64,000 nt of DNA, from contig NZ_JADG01000017.1 of NCBI RefSeq assembly GCF_000518265.1, positions 124,001-188,000 of the forward strand, written 5' to 3'. Positions 1-7,924 of this stretch are shown piece by piece. The notes beneath the pieces are model-generated. The model made no database searches. It was not told the origin of the DNA and saw nothing but the letters and a program-made list of their open reading frames with translations. The position numbers and the translations under genes are program-made. The number at the start of each line of letters is the position of its first letter. The first letter of the stretch is position 1. This DNA is from Actinomadura oligospora ATCC 43269. GTDB taxonomy: Bacteria; Actinomycetota; Actinomycetes; Streptosporangiales; Streptosporangiaceae.

Positions 1-260
1 TCGAGGGAGATCTCGGCGATCTCGGCCAGGACGTGGTCGTTGCGCAGGACCTCCGCGGTGCAGGCGTCGAGCAACGCGTCCTTGTCGGCGAAGACGCGGA
101 AGATCGTCGCCTCGCCGATGCCGGCGGCGCGGGCGATCTGCCCCGTGGTCACGGCCGTGCCGTGCTCGGCGACCAGCGGCAGCGCCGTCCGGACGATCAT
201 CTCCCTGCGCTGTTCGGGACTCATGCCCGGCGCCCTGCGGCGGGTGGGTGGGGTGTCCAT
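1..260 (-). CDS. TetR-family transcriptional regulator, C-terminus cut by window edge
   Basis: The first 86 residues are visible, from the ATG whose complement is at 258-260. After a basic start (MDTPPTRRRAPGMSPEQRR) comes a TetR DNA-binding domain: a first helix followed by VTTGQIARAAGIGEATIFR and FADKDALLDA, the usual helix-turn-helix and start of helix 4. The ligand-binding domain lies outside the window, so the inducer cannot be guessed. A perfect inverted repeat lies 13 bp upstream of the start, which fits autoregulation. An in-frame ATG at residue 13 is an alternative start. The family call is secure; regulated genes beyond itself are unknown. Confidence 0.9.
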   Translation of the reverse strand, partial: MDTPPTRRRAPGMSPEQRREMIVRTALPLVAEHGTAVTTGQIARAAGIGEATIFRVFADKDALLDACTAEVLRNDHVLAEIAEISL

Positions 261-272
261 GCCGCCCACGGT

Positions 273-294
273 ACGGAGTGAGCACTCACTCCGT
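273..294. promoter_or_regulatory. TetR operator, perfect 10-bp inverted repeat
   Basis: ACGGAGTGAG and CTCACTCCGT are perfect inverted arms separated by CA, just upstream of the TetR start codon. A weaker related site, GGTGAG-TT-CACTCC, lies at 303-316 with its centre 26 bp away. Size, symmetry and position are typical of an autoregulatory TetR operator. Binding by this protein is inferred. Confidence 0.8.
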
Positions 295-400
295 CAAGGT
301 CGGGTGAGTTCACTCCGAGGCTGACGCAGCGGGTTCGTTCTGAGGCGTGTCGGGCTTCGGAGTTGGCCGCGCGAGGGCGCTGACCTGCTGTTTTTCGGGG

Positions 401-410
401 TTATCCACAG
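401..410 (+). promoter_or_regulatory. DnaA-box-like sequence
   Basis: TTATCCACAG matches the classical DnaA box (TTATNCACA) in the gap between the TetR gene and the next plus-strand genes. It is a single site, so it does not indicate an origin. The same 10-mer occurs once more on the other strand at 29449-29458, also intergenic. Confidence 0.3.
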
Positions 411-428
411 TTGCGGCGTCGACTGTCG

Positions 429-480
429 CTCGAGGTGCCGTGCCGCCCAGGATGGTTCGTGAGCCCAACCGGCACTCGAG
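429..480 (+). promoter_or_regulatory. Possible leader stem-loop before a small ORF
   Basis: CTCGAGGTGCCG (429-440) can pair with CGGCACTCGAG (470-480) with a single bulged base. The 3' arm ends exactly where the AAAGGA Shine-Dalgarno site (481-486) of the 35-codon ORF begins. A hairpin touching the ribosome site could modulate translation of that ORF and of the coupled glycosyltransferase. The pairing is seen; function is inferred. Confidence 0.3.
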
Positions 481-493
481 AAAGGAACGACAC

Positions 494-601
494 ATGCACG
501 GCGGATTCCCGGGAATCGGCGTCAGCACCCTGGTCTACGGAACGGTCTGGATCGCGACGGCCACCGGCCGCGCCCTGGCCCGGATGCGAGGCGCCCGATG
601 A
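494..601 (+). CDS. 35-aa putative small membrane protein coupled to the glycosyltransferase
   Basis: The ATG at 494 follows a good Shine-Dalgarno site (AAAGGA, 7 nt spacing). The peptide has a Gly-rich start, a hydrophobic middle (residues about 8-24, STLVYGTVWIATATG) and a basic end (GRALARMRGAR), the pattern of a single-pass small membrane protein with a cytoplasmic tail. Its TGA overlaps the ATG of the glycosyltransferase (ATGA), so the two are probably translationally coupled. No ribosome site is visible just before the downstream ATG apart from sequence inside this ORF. It may be a real partner subunit or only a leader ORF. I do not recognise a family. Confidence 0.5.
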   Translation: MHGGFPGIGVSTLVYGTVWIATATGRALARMRGAR

Positions 602-1695
602 CCGCCCCGACCCTCACGACCGAGGCCACGACGTCCGGCTCCGGCGACCTGACGCTCACCGTCATCGTCCCGGCACACAACGAGGAGGCGGGCCTGCCCG
701 CCACCCTCCGGTCCCTGCGTCGGCAGACCGTCCCTCCCGACCAGATCATCGTGGTGGACGACGGGTCCACCGACCGCACGGGCGAGGTCGCCCGCGCTCA
801 CGGCGCGACCGTCCTGCGGCCCGACCGTCAGCTGGGCAGCAAGGCCCGCGCGCAGAACCACGCCCTCCCCCACTGCGAGGGCGACCTGGTGCTCGCGGTC
901 GACGCCGACACCGTCCTCGCCCCCGACTACGTCGAACGTCTGCGCCCGGTCTTCGCCGACCCCGGCGTCGTGATCGCGGCCGGCAACGTCCAGACCCGCT
1001 TCACCCGCACCCTCTGGGAACGCGGGCGCTCGGTGGAGTACCTCTTCGGGTTCCACTTCCAGCGCCCCATCCAGCAGGGCGCGGCGAGCCCGATGGTCTG
1101 CTCCGGCTGCTGCTCGACGTTCCGCCGTGACGTCCTGGCGGCGTCCGGTGGCTTCCCCGAACGGACCATCGTCGAGGACATGGACGCCACCTGGACCTGG
1201 CAGATCGAGGGCCGCCGCGCCGTCTACGTCCCCGAGGCCGTGGCCTGGGCGGCCGATCCCGAGTCCCTGGTCTACCTGCGCCGCCAGGTCTGGCGCTGGA
1301 TGTCGGGGTTCTTCCAGAACGTCCGGCTGCACCTGATCCCGATGGTGCGCCACAAACCCATGCTGGCCCTCTGGGTCGCGCTCGCCGTCCTGGAGATCCT
1401 GCTCGCCCCGTTGTGGTGGCTGACGCCCGTCCTGCTGACCACGGCCTGGCACGTCCCGCTCGCGTACGCCGCCCTCTGGTGGCTGGCCAGCGAGTTACCG
1501 CTGCTCGTCGGGACGCTGCTCTACGCCGCCCGAAAACGCGATATCCCCCTGCGCCGGGTACTGACCAACCTCCCGTGCCTCTATCCGATCCGGGTCGTCA
1601 ACACGTACTACGCGTGGAAGGCGATGCTCGTGGAACTCGTCCTGGTCCCACTGGGCCTGGCCAAGACCCTCACCACCTACCACAAGGGCCGCTGA
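598..1695 (+). CDS. Family 2 glycosyltransferase, membrane-bound, processive type
   Basis: This 365-aa protein has a GT-A domain (about residues 20-240) followed by hydrophobic segments (about 255-310 and 343-355). Family motifs are clear: VIVPAHNEE near the start, the nucleotide-binding DDGS at 54-57, the metal-binding DAD at 102-104, a catalytic-base ED at 193-194 and QVWRW at 230-234, the Q-x-x-R-W signature of cellulose, hyaluronan and N-acetylglucosaminyl synthases. It probably transfers sugars from a nucleotide sugar at the inner membrane face, making a polysaccharide or glycolipid; the sugar cannot be read from sequence. Its start codon overlaps the stop of the 35-aa ORF. A strong hairpin follows 46 bp after the stop. 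Confidence 0.9.
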   Translation: MTAPTLTTEATTSGSGDLTLTVIVPAHNEEAGLPATLRSLRRQTVPPDQIIVVDDGSTDRTGEVARAHGATVLRPDRQLGSKARAQNHALPHCEGDLVLAVDADTVLAPDYVERLRPVFADPGVVIAAGNVQTRFTRTLWERGRSVEYLFGFHFQRPIQQGAASPMVCSGCCSTFRRDVLAASGGFPERTIVEDMDATWTWQIEGRRAVYVPEAVAWAADPESLVYLRRQVWRWMSGFFQNVRLHLIPMVRHKPMLALWVALAVLEILLAPLWWLTPVLLTTAWHVPLAYAALWWLASELPLLVGTLLYAARKRDIPLRRVLTNLPCLYPIRVVNTYYAWKAMLVELVLVPLGLAKTLTTYHKGR

Positions 1696-1741
1696 CACCC
1701 AATCGCCCGTCACTTGCCAACCACGTCCATGGACAGCCAGG

Positions 1742-1785
1742 CGCGATGCTTCCGGGACTCCCCCGAAAGCCCCGGAAGCATCGCG
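1742..1785 (+). terminator. Transcription terminator hairpin
   Basis: A perfect 15-bp stem, CGCGATGCTTCCGGG (1742-1756) with CCCGGAAGCATCGCG (1771-1785), encloses a 14-nt loop. It follows the glycosyltransferase stop by 46 bp. There is no T-run, as is common in high-GC actinobacteria. Confidence 0.75.
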
Positions 1786-2500
1786 ATCCCTCCCACGAAC
1801 CCCGGCCCCACGAACAGGCCGCCCTACCAACCGGCCACGTCCTACGAACGGGCGCGTCCAATGAACAAGCGCGTCCTGCGAACGGGCGTGCAGTGCGAAC
1901 GGCCTGTGGGCCGCGTGCATGCTCGCTCTCTTGGGTGGGCCTTTCGTGGGGGGCGTGCTGGGGGGAGCTGGGTCGGTGTTCGTGGGGTGCTTTGGGTTGT
2001 CCGATCGCGTTGGGAATTCGGGTGGTCGCGCGGTGCGGTGCGGTTCGGTTCTTTACTGCTTGAGGGTGGGCGGATCGGGATTAATCGGCGGCGTTGCTTC
2101 CGGCGGGCGCGGCAGCCTTTCGTCGGTTTCGCCGTTCTCGTCGGGGTCGACTCCGGCTTGTCGGTTCGGTGACGACACACCCGGGTGCTCTTTCCGCAGT
2201 TCATGATGTGGTCGCGACGGAGCTGGCATCCTGCTAGCTGTAGTTGTTGTCGGGTCGAGTTCCCAGCTCGCCCGGGTCGTCCGACATTGGCCAGCGATTT
2301 GGCGAGATCGTGGCGCAGGACGATCGCTTTGGACGACCCGTCGCCGATAATCTTCCGATCAACACCCTGGCCATCAGCACCCGGTGTCCTTACCGGCCGC
2401 CGGGCCCTGTACGGATTCGCACTCATATCCCGCGACTGAAACCCACTTGCGATGTTGGCGCGCAGCTCGTCCGGCGCCCTGATCTCGACGGCGGTATTCC
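1786..2500. other. Intergenic region without a convincing gene
   Basis: About 700 bp that is less GC-rich and less codon-biased than its surroundings. Open frames exist on both strands but have Ser/Arg/Pro-rich compositions, no domain, and no proper ribosome site. Short fragments such as CGAACGGGCG recur around 1844-1890. The promoter for the gene at 2501 must lie at the right end. I see nothing else that can be named. Confidence 0.5.
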
Positions 2501-3229
2501 ATGGCCTTCACCCCCTCGGACCCCGCGGACCCCGACTTCGGGGACCCGGAACCGAGCCCTCCTCCGCCCTTCGGCATGTCACACCTGCTCGAGCCGGCGC
2601 TGTCCCTTCCCGGCGATGCCGACCGTCCGCCACAGTTCGACGAGCCGTTCGGGTCACCGCGCCGGGCCTTCGGCGACGGGGTGGGTCCGCCGCCTGGGCA
2701 GACCGCTTCGAACACGATGGATCTGCCGTCGTTCCCCCCGGCCGCGATGCGGGCACCGCGCAAGCCGCGTGGGTCGAGCAAGACGGCGCTGGTCGTCATC
2801 GGCGTCGCCGCAGCCGCCGCTGGAGGCGTCATGGCGTGGGCGGTCGCCGGGCAAGGCGAGCAGCCCTCCCGGCCCGGCCCGGCGGAGACGCCTCGGGCCA
2901 CGCTCGCCAGCGCGGCTCCCGCCACCACACCGACCGGTGTTCCGTCTCCGTCCACGACGCCTACTACCGGTCCGGCCTCGCCTACCGATCGTCCGTCCGC
3001 CAAGGCCGAGCCCACCGGTTCGGGTAGGGAGTCCGGCGACTCCCGTCCGTCCCCGGGGCCCAAGAGGAGCAGTGGTGGCAGTGGTGGCAGCGGCGGCGGT
3101 GGACACCGGACGAGTCCGCCGTCGCACCACGCCAACCCGCCGCACACCACCAAGCCCAAACCGAAGCCCACGCAGCGTTTGTGCCCCGTCTACGACAACG
3201 GTGTGCTCGTGGCCTATCGACCATGCTGA
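2501..3229 (+). CDS. Single-pass membrane protein with Pro/Ser/Thr-rich outer part
   Basis: A 242-aa protein with an acidic, proline-rich N-terminal part (residues 1-85), one transmembrane helix (about 92-112, ALVVIGVAAAAAGGVMAWAV) preceded by basic residues, then a long Pro/Ser/Thr/Gly-rich stretch and a short tail ending LCPVYDNGVLVAYRPC, where the two cysteines could form a disulfide. The layout suggests an N-in, C-out protein whose low-complexity region spans the cell wall. No catalytic domain is visible and I do not recognise a family. A second exported protein lies 65 bp downstream on the same strand, so they may share a transcript. Confidence 0.75.
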   Translation: MAFTPSDPADPDFGDPEPSPPPPFGMSHLLEPALSLPGDADRPPQFDEPFGSPRRAFGDGVGPPPGQTASNTMDLPSFPPAAMRAPRKPRGSSKTALVVIGVAAAAAGGVMAWAVAGQGEQPSRPGPAETPRATLASAAPATTPTGVPSPSTTPTTGPASPTDRPSAKAEPTGSGRESGDSRPSPGPKRSSGGSGGSGGGGHRTSPPSHHANPPHTTKPKPKPTQRLCPVYDNGVLVAYRPC

Positions 3230-3294
3230 CCCGTCCCGACCCGCTGTCCCAGCCGACCCGGCCCGCCAGAGGTAACCGACCAGATTGGACCTCG

Positions 3295-4506
3295 ATGATC
3301 AAAACTCGTGCAGTGTTCGCCCCTCTGGCACTCGCGGCGATCACCGCCGCGACCGCCTCCCCCGCGTCCGCCCAGCCCGGCGCCCCCAATTCCGCACCGA
3401 CCGGCCTCCGCGCCCCGTCACAAACAGCCACAGTCTCCTCCGCGCCCACGGCCAGTGGGGGCTTGGCGCGGCTCACCTCCGGTGGCTCGGGGCGGGTGGG
3501 TTCCGGTGGGGGTGCTTGGGCGGGCTTGGCGGCGGTGCCTTGGCGGCCTGCCTGGTCCAGGCTTGGGCCGCAGCATGCGACGTTGACCAGTGACTTCTCG
3601 CCGGTGAGCGTGCTTCTCGTGACGCATCTGAAGTCCGGCGCCAAGGCTCCCTGGACCAAGGGCGTCCAGGCGTGGGTCACCGGGCCGGGGGGCTGGAAGC
3701 AGAGCCTGACCTTGAAGTTGTGGAAGGGGCAGTCCCACAGCGACGGCAACTGGTCGAACTGGCTGTCGCTTCCGCCGCACGCGCCCGCGGGGAGCTACAG
3801 CGTCGGGTTCCTGGCCACCAGCAGCACCGGGCAGAAGGCGTGGCGCGGTGCCGCCGCGTCCTTCACCGTCGGCAAGGTCGGGCACGCGCCGCTCAGCGTC
3901 ACGCCGGGCAGTCCCGTCACGATGACCGCCAAGGGGCGGGACGTGACCGTGAAGTTCTTCTCCCCGACACGCACCAACGCCGCGTACACGACCTTCACCG
4001 GGCCCAACGGTAAGACCGTCACCACAGGGCTCAGCCTGGTCGCGGGGAACGTGAACTACGGCATGTGGCAGGCGAGCGTGCCGCTGCCCGTCACGTCCGC
4101 TCCCGGGTCCTGGCGCGTCAGCACCGCCTACGCCGCCGCGCCCGGCAGCGGATGGCGCGCCGGGCCCACCACGTTCTTCGCCCTTCGGCAGTTGTCCGCG
4201 TTCACCGTCACCGCCAAGCCCACGACGATCAAACGTGGCAGCCCGGTGGTGCTGTCCGGCAGGCTCGCCGGACGGCTGCCGAACGGCGGCTACGGCGGTC
4301 TCGCCAAGCGCAGGCTTCAGGTGATGTTCCGCTGGAACGCCGGCGGCGCGAACCCGCAGAAGATCAACAGTGTCACCACCGACGCCAAGGGAGGCTTCCG
4401 CGTCTCCGGGTACGCCGCCCGTCCCGGCTGGATGTGGGTCGCCTGGGCCGGGGACGGCCTGTACCAGCCCGGTACCAGCCGCGGCTTCTGGATCACCATC
4501 AAGTGA
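3295..4506 (+). CDS. Secreted protein with Ig-like repeats, function unknown
   Basis: From the ATG at 3295 the product has a Sec signal peptide (MIKTRAVFAPLALAAITAAT, cleavage probably after ASPASA) and about 375 mature residues. The first mature stretch (about 27-90) is low-complexity. The rest looks like two or three beta-sandwich modules; the last (about residues 300-403), starting FTVTAKPTTIKRGSPVVLSG and ending in GLYQPGTSRGFWITIK, resembles Ig-like modules frequent in secreted actinobacterial proteins. The same frame is open upstream to 3181, but that part overlaps the preceding gene and lacks a signal peptide, so 3295 is preferred. It may be a structural or adhesive surface protein; no enzyme motif is seen. 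Confidence 0.75.
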   Translation: MIKTRAVFAPLALAAITAATASPASAQPGAPNSAPTGLRAPSQTATVSSAPTASGGLARLTSGGSGRVGSGGGAWAGLAAVPWRPAWSRLGPQHATLTSDFSPVSVLLVTHLKSGAKAPWTKGVQAWVTGPGGWKQSLTLKLWKGQSHSDGNWSNWLSLPPHAPAGSYSVGFLATSSTGQKAWRGAAASFTVGKVGHAPLSVTPGSPVTMTAKGRDVTVKFFSPTRTNAAYTTFTGPNGKTVTTGLSLVAGNVNYGMWQASVPLPVTSAPGSWRVSTAYAAAPGSGWRAGPTTFFALRQLSAFTVTAKPTTIKRGSPVVLSGRLAGRLPNGGYGGLAKRRLQVMFRWNAGGANPQKINSVTTDAKGGFRVSGYAARPGWMWVAWAGDGLYQPGTSRGFWITIK

Positions 4507-4539
4507 CACCCGCGGGGACGTATGCCGACGCCGCTCTGA

Positions 4540-4572
4540 TCGGTCATTCGGGGTGTCCCCCCGAATGACCGA
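4540..4572. terminator. Bidirectional terminator between convergent genes
   Basis: A perfect 14-bp stem, TCGGTCATTCGGGG (4540-4553) and CCCCGAATGACCGA (4559-4572), with a 5-nt loop, lies between the stops of the secreted protein (4506) and the APH-type kinase (4644, opposite strand). It can serve both genes. Confidence 0.85.
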
Positions 4573-4643
4573 CCGTTTGGCGGTCGGGTGTCCCGCGCCC
4601 GCACCGTTTGGATCGGGGGACGCGATGTGTTGCCGGGGCTGGG

Positions 4644-5402
4644 TCAGGGTTGGCGGTTCAGGCGGGTGAGGACGGCGGACATGCCCGTGTCGCGCATGGT
4701 CGGGTCGTTCGTGGTGAGGCCGCGGGTGACCTCGTACCAGGGGCCGAGCTTGTGCCAGAGGAGGCCGCGGGCGCGGAGGTCCGGGGTCACGCCGTAGGCG
4801 CCGGCAAGGGCTTCGGCGAAGGCGGGCGGGGTCCCGTAGAGGGTCCACGCGAGGTCGATGGCGGGATCTCCGGCGTGGGCGTCGCCGAAGTCGATGACGC
4901 CGGAGAGGCGGCCGTCCGCGACGAGGACGTGTTCGGGGCCGAGGTCGGCGTGGACGACGGTGTCGCGGATGCCGATGTCGAGGGCGTTCAGGAGGGACGC
5001 ACCTGCGGCGCGGGCATGTTCGGGCAGGAGCGGGATGACGCGTTCGCGGAAGAGGGCGAGGTCTTCGGCGAACTCGTCGCGGGCGTCGCGCAGGCCGTGG
5101 GCTGTGGCGTCATGGAGGTCCGTGTCGTGAAGGGCTCGGAGGAAGTGGCCCAGGGCGCGGCCGTGCTCGGCGGCCGGCGACTCCAGGGGGACGCCGGGCA
5201 CCAGGCGGTGCCGGACGGCCAAGGGGTCGGACGACGCGAGTTCCGGCACGGGCACCGCGAGGGGAAGGCGTGGGGCCAGCCAGGGCAGGAGCCGGATCTC
5301 GGCCAGCAGGCGCGGGTGGACGTCCGGACGGCGCGGGGTGCGCACGACCCAGCCGTCCTCGAGTGTCGCCGTGCTGTCCCAGCCCCCGTCGAAGTCGTTC
5401 AT
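4644..5402 (-). CDS. Aminoglycoside phosphotransferase (APH) family kinase
   Basis: A 252-aa protein with the C-lobe signature of APH/choline-kinase enzymes: VVHADLGPEHVL (catalytic Asp153 following His151) and GVIDFGDAHAGDP (metal-binding Asp171), then AIDLAW. The N-lobe is short and lacks an obvious glycine-rich loop, so it is at the small end of the family. Such proteins phosphorylate small hydroxyl compounds, sometimes aminoglycosides or macrolides; the substrate cannot be assigned. It starts 12 bp after the MFS exporter stop on the same strand and probably ends a three-gene transcript with the Cds1-like enzyme and the exporter. A kinase beside an exporter could mean drug self-protection, but the evidence is context only. 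Confidence 0.85.
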   Translation of the reverse strand: MNDFDGGWDSTATLEDGWVVRTPRRPDVHPRLLAEIRLLPWLAPRLPLAVPVPELASSDPLAVRHRLVPGVPLESPAAEHGRALGHFLRALHDTDLHDATAHGLRDARDEFAEDLALFRERVIPLLPEHARAAGASLLNALDIGIRDTVVHADLGPEHVLVADGRLSGVIDFGDAHAGDPAIDLAWTLYGTPPAFAEALAGAYGVTPDLRARGLLWHKLGPWYEVTRGLTTNDPTMRDTGMSAVLTRLNRQP

Positions 5403-5414
5403 GATCCAAGTAGA

Positions 5415-6674
5415 TCACTGGGGTTGCAGGCCGGGGCGTCCGAGCTTGGATCCGCGCATCCGCATGGAGCGGTTGAACGTCGTGGTCAGCGCGATGGCGA
5501 GCGTCAGCAATGACAGGAGCAGGACGGCCCCGCGCGGCCCGGTCGCCGACAGGAGGGAGCCGCCGAGGAGCTGCCCGAGGGGCATGGATCCCCAGGAGGC
5601 GAGCAGGGCGACGCTCTTCACGCGGCCGAGGAGGTGGTCCGGGATCACCTTGTACTGGTAGCCGACGACCACGACGTTCCAGATGGGGCTGACGACGGCC
5701 ATGCAGGCGATGATCGCGGCCACCTCGTAGGGGCTGGTCGCGAGGGCCAGCAGCGGGGCGGTCGCGGCCCAGACCCAGGCGGTGCCGATGGCGACGGCCC
5801 TGGAGGACAGCAGGTCCGGGACGCGTGGAGCGACGAGGGCTCCGACGAGTCCGCCGACGCCGAAGCAGCCGAGGATCAGGCCCGTTCCGGCGCTGCCCGC
5901 GCCGAGGTCCCTGGACAGGACGATCAGCGTGAGGATCAGCGCCTGGAACATCAGGTTGACGGCGGACGTCAGCACCACGCTCATCCGGACGAACGGCTCG
6001 TTCCACAGCCAGCGCAGGCCGGTGCGGATCTCGTCGTACAGGCCGCTCGCCCAGGACCGTCCGGCCGTGCCCGGCTCCGGCGTGGGGGCGGCGCGGCGTT
6101 CGGTGCGGATGCCGACGACGGTGGCCAGTGAGACCAGGTAGGACGCGGCGTCGGCGACGAAGGGAAGGGCGTGGCCGACGCCGAAGAGCAGGCCGCCGAG
6201 CGGGGATCCGGTGAGGGCGGCGCTGCGGCTCTTGGCCTCCTGCCGGGCGAGCGCCTCGGTGAGGCGTTCGGACGGGACGAGCGCCGGGAGCAGGGCGCGT
6301 TGCGCGACGCTGAAGAACACGAAGCACGAGCCGGACACGAATCCGGTGGCGAGGATGTGCGGGAACGTCACCGCGTCCAGGGCGAACGCGGCGGCGAGGC
6401 CGCCGAGCGCGGCGAACTGCCCGATCTCGCAGCAGAGCATGACGCGACGCCGGTCCCAGCGGTCCACGAGGGCGCCGGCGGGCAGGTAGAGGAGCACGTA
6501 CGGGAGGGTTCCGGCGAAGCCGGAGATCCCGGCCTTCGCCGGGGAGCCGGTGAGCGTCAGGACCAGCAGCGGGAACGCCACCGAGGTCATCCGGGTGCCG
6601 GTCTCGGAGAAGGTCTGTCCCACCCAGAGCAGGACGAAGTTCCGATTTCGCCAGAGAGACGCTTTTCCGTGCAT
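5415..6674 (-). CDS. MFS transporter, probable drug or metabolite exporter
   Basis: From the ATG at 6674 the protein is 419 aa (MHGKASLWRNRNFVLLWVGQ), with about 12 hydrophobic segments. It carries the MFS motif A-like loop GALVDRWDRRRVMLC after the second helix. The opening 'LWRNRNFVLLWVGQTFSETG' style is typical of the MefA/enterobactin-exporter-like MFS group found across actinobacteria. An upstream extension of 40 codons is open but Arg/Pro-rich and unlikely to be translated. It lies 59 bp after the Cds1-like gene and 12 bp before the APH kinase. The central cytoplasmic loop (about residues 182-200, RTERRAAPTPEPG) separates the two six-helix halves. Confidence 0.9.
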   Translation of the reverse strand: MHGKASLWRNRNFVLLWVGQTFSETGTRMTSVAFPLLVLTLTGSPAKAGISGFAGTLPYVLLYLPAGALVDRWDRRRVMLCCEIGQFAALGGLAAAFALDAVTFPHILATGFVSGSCFVFFSVAQRALLPALVPSERLTEALARQEAKSRSAALTGSPLGGLLFGVGHALPFVADAASYLVSLATVVGIRTERRAAPTPEPGTAGRSWASGLYDEIRTGLRWLWNEPFVRMSVVLTSAVNLMFQALILTLIVLSRDLGAGSAGTGLILGCFGVGGLVGALVAPRVPDLLSSRAVAIGTAWVWAATAPLLALATSPYEVAAIIACMAVVSPIWNVVVVGYQYKVIPDHLLGRVKSVALLASWGSMPLGQLLGGSLLSATGPRGAVLLLSLLTLAIALTTTFNRSMRMRGSKLGRPGLQPQ

Positions 6675-6733
6675 CACGCCAAGATCACCCGCGCGCGGGG
6701 AGCCCGTCAAGGTTCCCGGCCGCCACGTGCGGG

Positions 6734-7798
6734 TCACCGGGAGGGCGGTTCGAGGATCCCGGTCCTCCGGAAGGACATCAGCGCCCTGGTCCACGGCCTC
6801 AGCTTGATCCCCTTCGCGTCGAGCCAGGCGTCGCTCCAGTACGTGGTGGGGTACAGGTCGCCGTCATCGCAGATCAGCGTGGCAACGGCGCCCTCACGGC
6901 CGTCCCGGACCATCCGCGTCACCAGGTGCAGAGCACCCCAGAGGTTCGTGCCGGTGGACGCGCCGACCCGCAGGCCGGTCGTCCCGTACAGGAACCGCAT
7001 GGCCGCCAGGCTCGCGGCGTCCGGGACGGGCATCACGGTGTCCACCACGGACGCGTCGAAGCTCGGCTCGACGCGCGGGCGGCCGATCCCCTCGATCAGG
7101 GACGGCATCCCGGTCGTGTAGTCGTCGGCGCCGTAGGCCCAGCCGGGAAAGTACGCCGAATTCTCCGGGTCCACGACCGTGAGCCGGGGGCCGCGGCCCC
7201 CGGCGCCCGTCGCGATGCGGCGGCCGATCGCGGTGGCGGTGCCCCCGCTTCCCGCGCCGACCACGATCTCGTCGGGGACGACCGGGAGCCGGTCGAACAG
7301 GACGTGCCCGATGTCGTCCTCACCGCCCGCGCTCGCCGCGATGGCGTCGGCGGATGCGGCGAGGTAGTTCATGTAGTGGCCGCCGCTCCGCTCGGCGAGC
7401 TGCTCGGCCTCGTCGTAGATGGCGAGCGGCGGATGGACGAGGTGGACCGTCCCGCCGTGGCCCTCGATCCGCGCGATCTTCTCCGCGCCGGAGCGGCGCG
7501 GCATGACCGCGACGAACGGGTGTCCCAGGAGGCGGGCGACGTACGCCTGTGCGACGGCCGCGTTCCCGCCGGTCGCCTCGACGACCGTCGCCCCCGGCTC
7601 GAGCGCGCCGCGGCGCAGGGCGTCCCGGAACAGGGCGCGGGCGAGGCGGTGTTTGAGGCTTCCGGTCGGATGGGTCGACTCGTCCAGCAGGTACAGGGCG
7701 ACGCCCCACTCGGGCGGCAGCGGGAACCGGCGGACGACGCCCGTGGTCGTCCGATGGTCGGCGGCGTCGGCGTCCAGGAGGCGGAGGGAGTCGATCAC
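6734..7798 (-). CDS. PLP-dependent cysteine synthase-family enzyme, Cds1-like cysteine desulfhydrase
   Basis: A fold-type II PLP enzyme of 354 aa. The PLP lysine lies in STHPTGSLKHR (Lys49), the substrate loop is EATGGNAAV, and the phosphate-binding loop is GAGSGGTATAIGR. The motifs YLLDESTHPTGSLKHRLA, DPENSAYF and IEGIGRPRVEPSF match the group containing mycobacterial L-cysteine desulfhydrase Cds1 (Rv3684) rather than CysK/CysM. Likely activity is on L-cysteine, releasing H2S or transferring thiol groups; this is by family. The GTG at 7798 (VIDSLRLLDA) is the only sensible start, since the frame upstream is antisense to other genes. It is divergent from the MBL hydrolase, with a 126-bp gap, and probably heads an operon with the exporter and APH kinase. 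Confidence 0.85.
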   Translation of the reverse strand: MIDSLRLLDADAADHRTTTGVVRRFPLPPEWGVALYLLDESTHPTGSLKHRLARALFRDALRRGALEPGATVVEATGGNAAVAQAYVARLLGHPFVAVMPRRSGAEKIARIEGHGGTVHLVHPPLAIYDEAEQLAERSGGHYMNYLAASADAIAASAGGEDDIGHVLFDRLPVVPDEIVVGAGSGGTATAIGRRIATGAGGRGPRLTVVDPENSAYFPGWAYGADDYTTGMPSLIEGIGRPRVEPSFDASVVDTVMPVPDAASLAAMRFLYGTTGLRVGASTGTNLWGALHLVTRMVRDGREGAVATLICDDGDLYPTTYWSDAWLDAKGIKLRPWTRALMSFRRTGILEPPSR

Positions 7799-7924
7799 CA
7801 GGAGACAGTAGCCGTCCGAGGAGGGGGATGAACCGCTCCCGTTCCCGCTCGGTTCCTGGGTGCCCCGAGGCGATCCCGGACGGTCCGGTACCGCGCCGGG
7901 CCCGGTGTGAGTAGGTTGATGATC

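Noticed and set aside
1842..2426. 194-codon minus-strand frame in the 0.7-kb gap
   Set aside because: Ser/Thr/Arg/Pro-rich composition, no domain, no ribosome site and no codon bias like neighbours.
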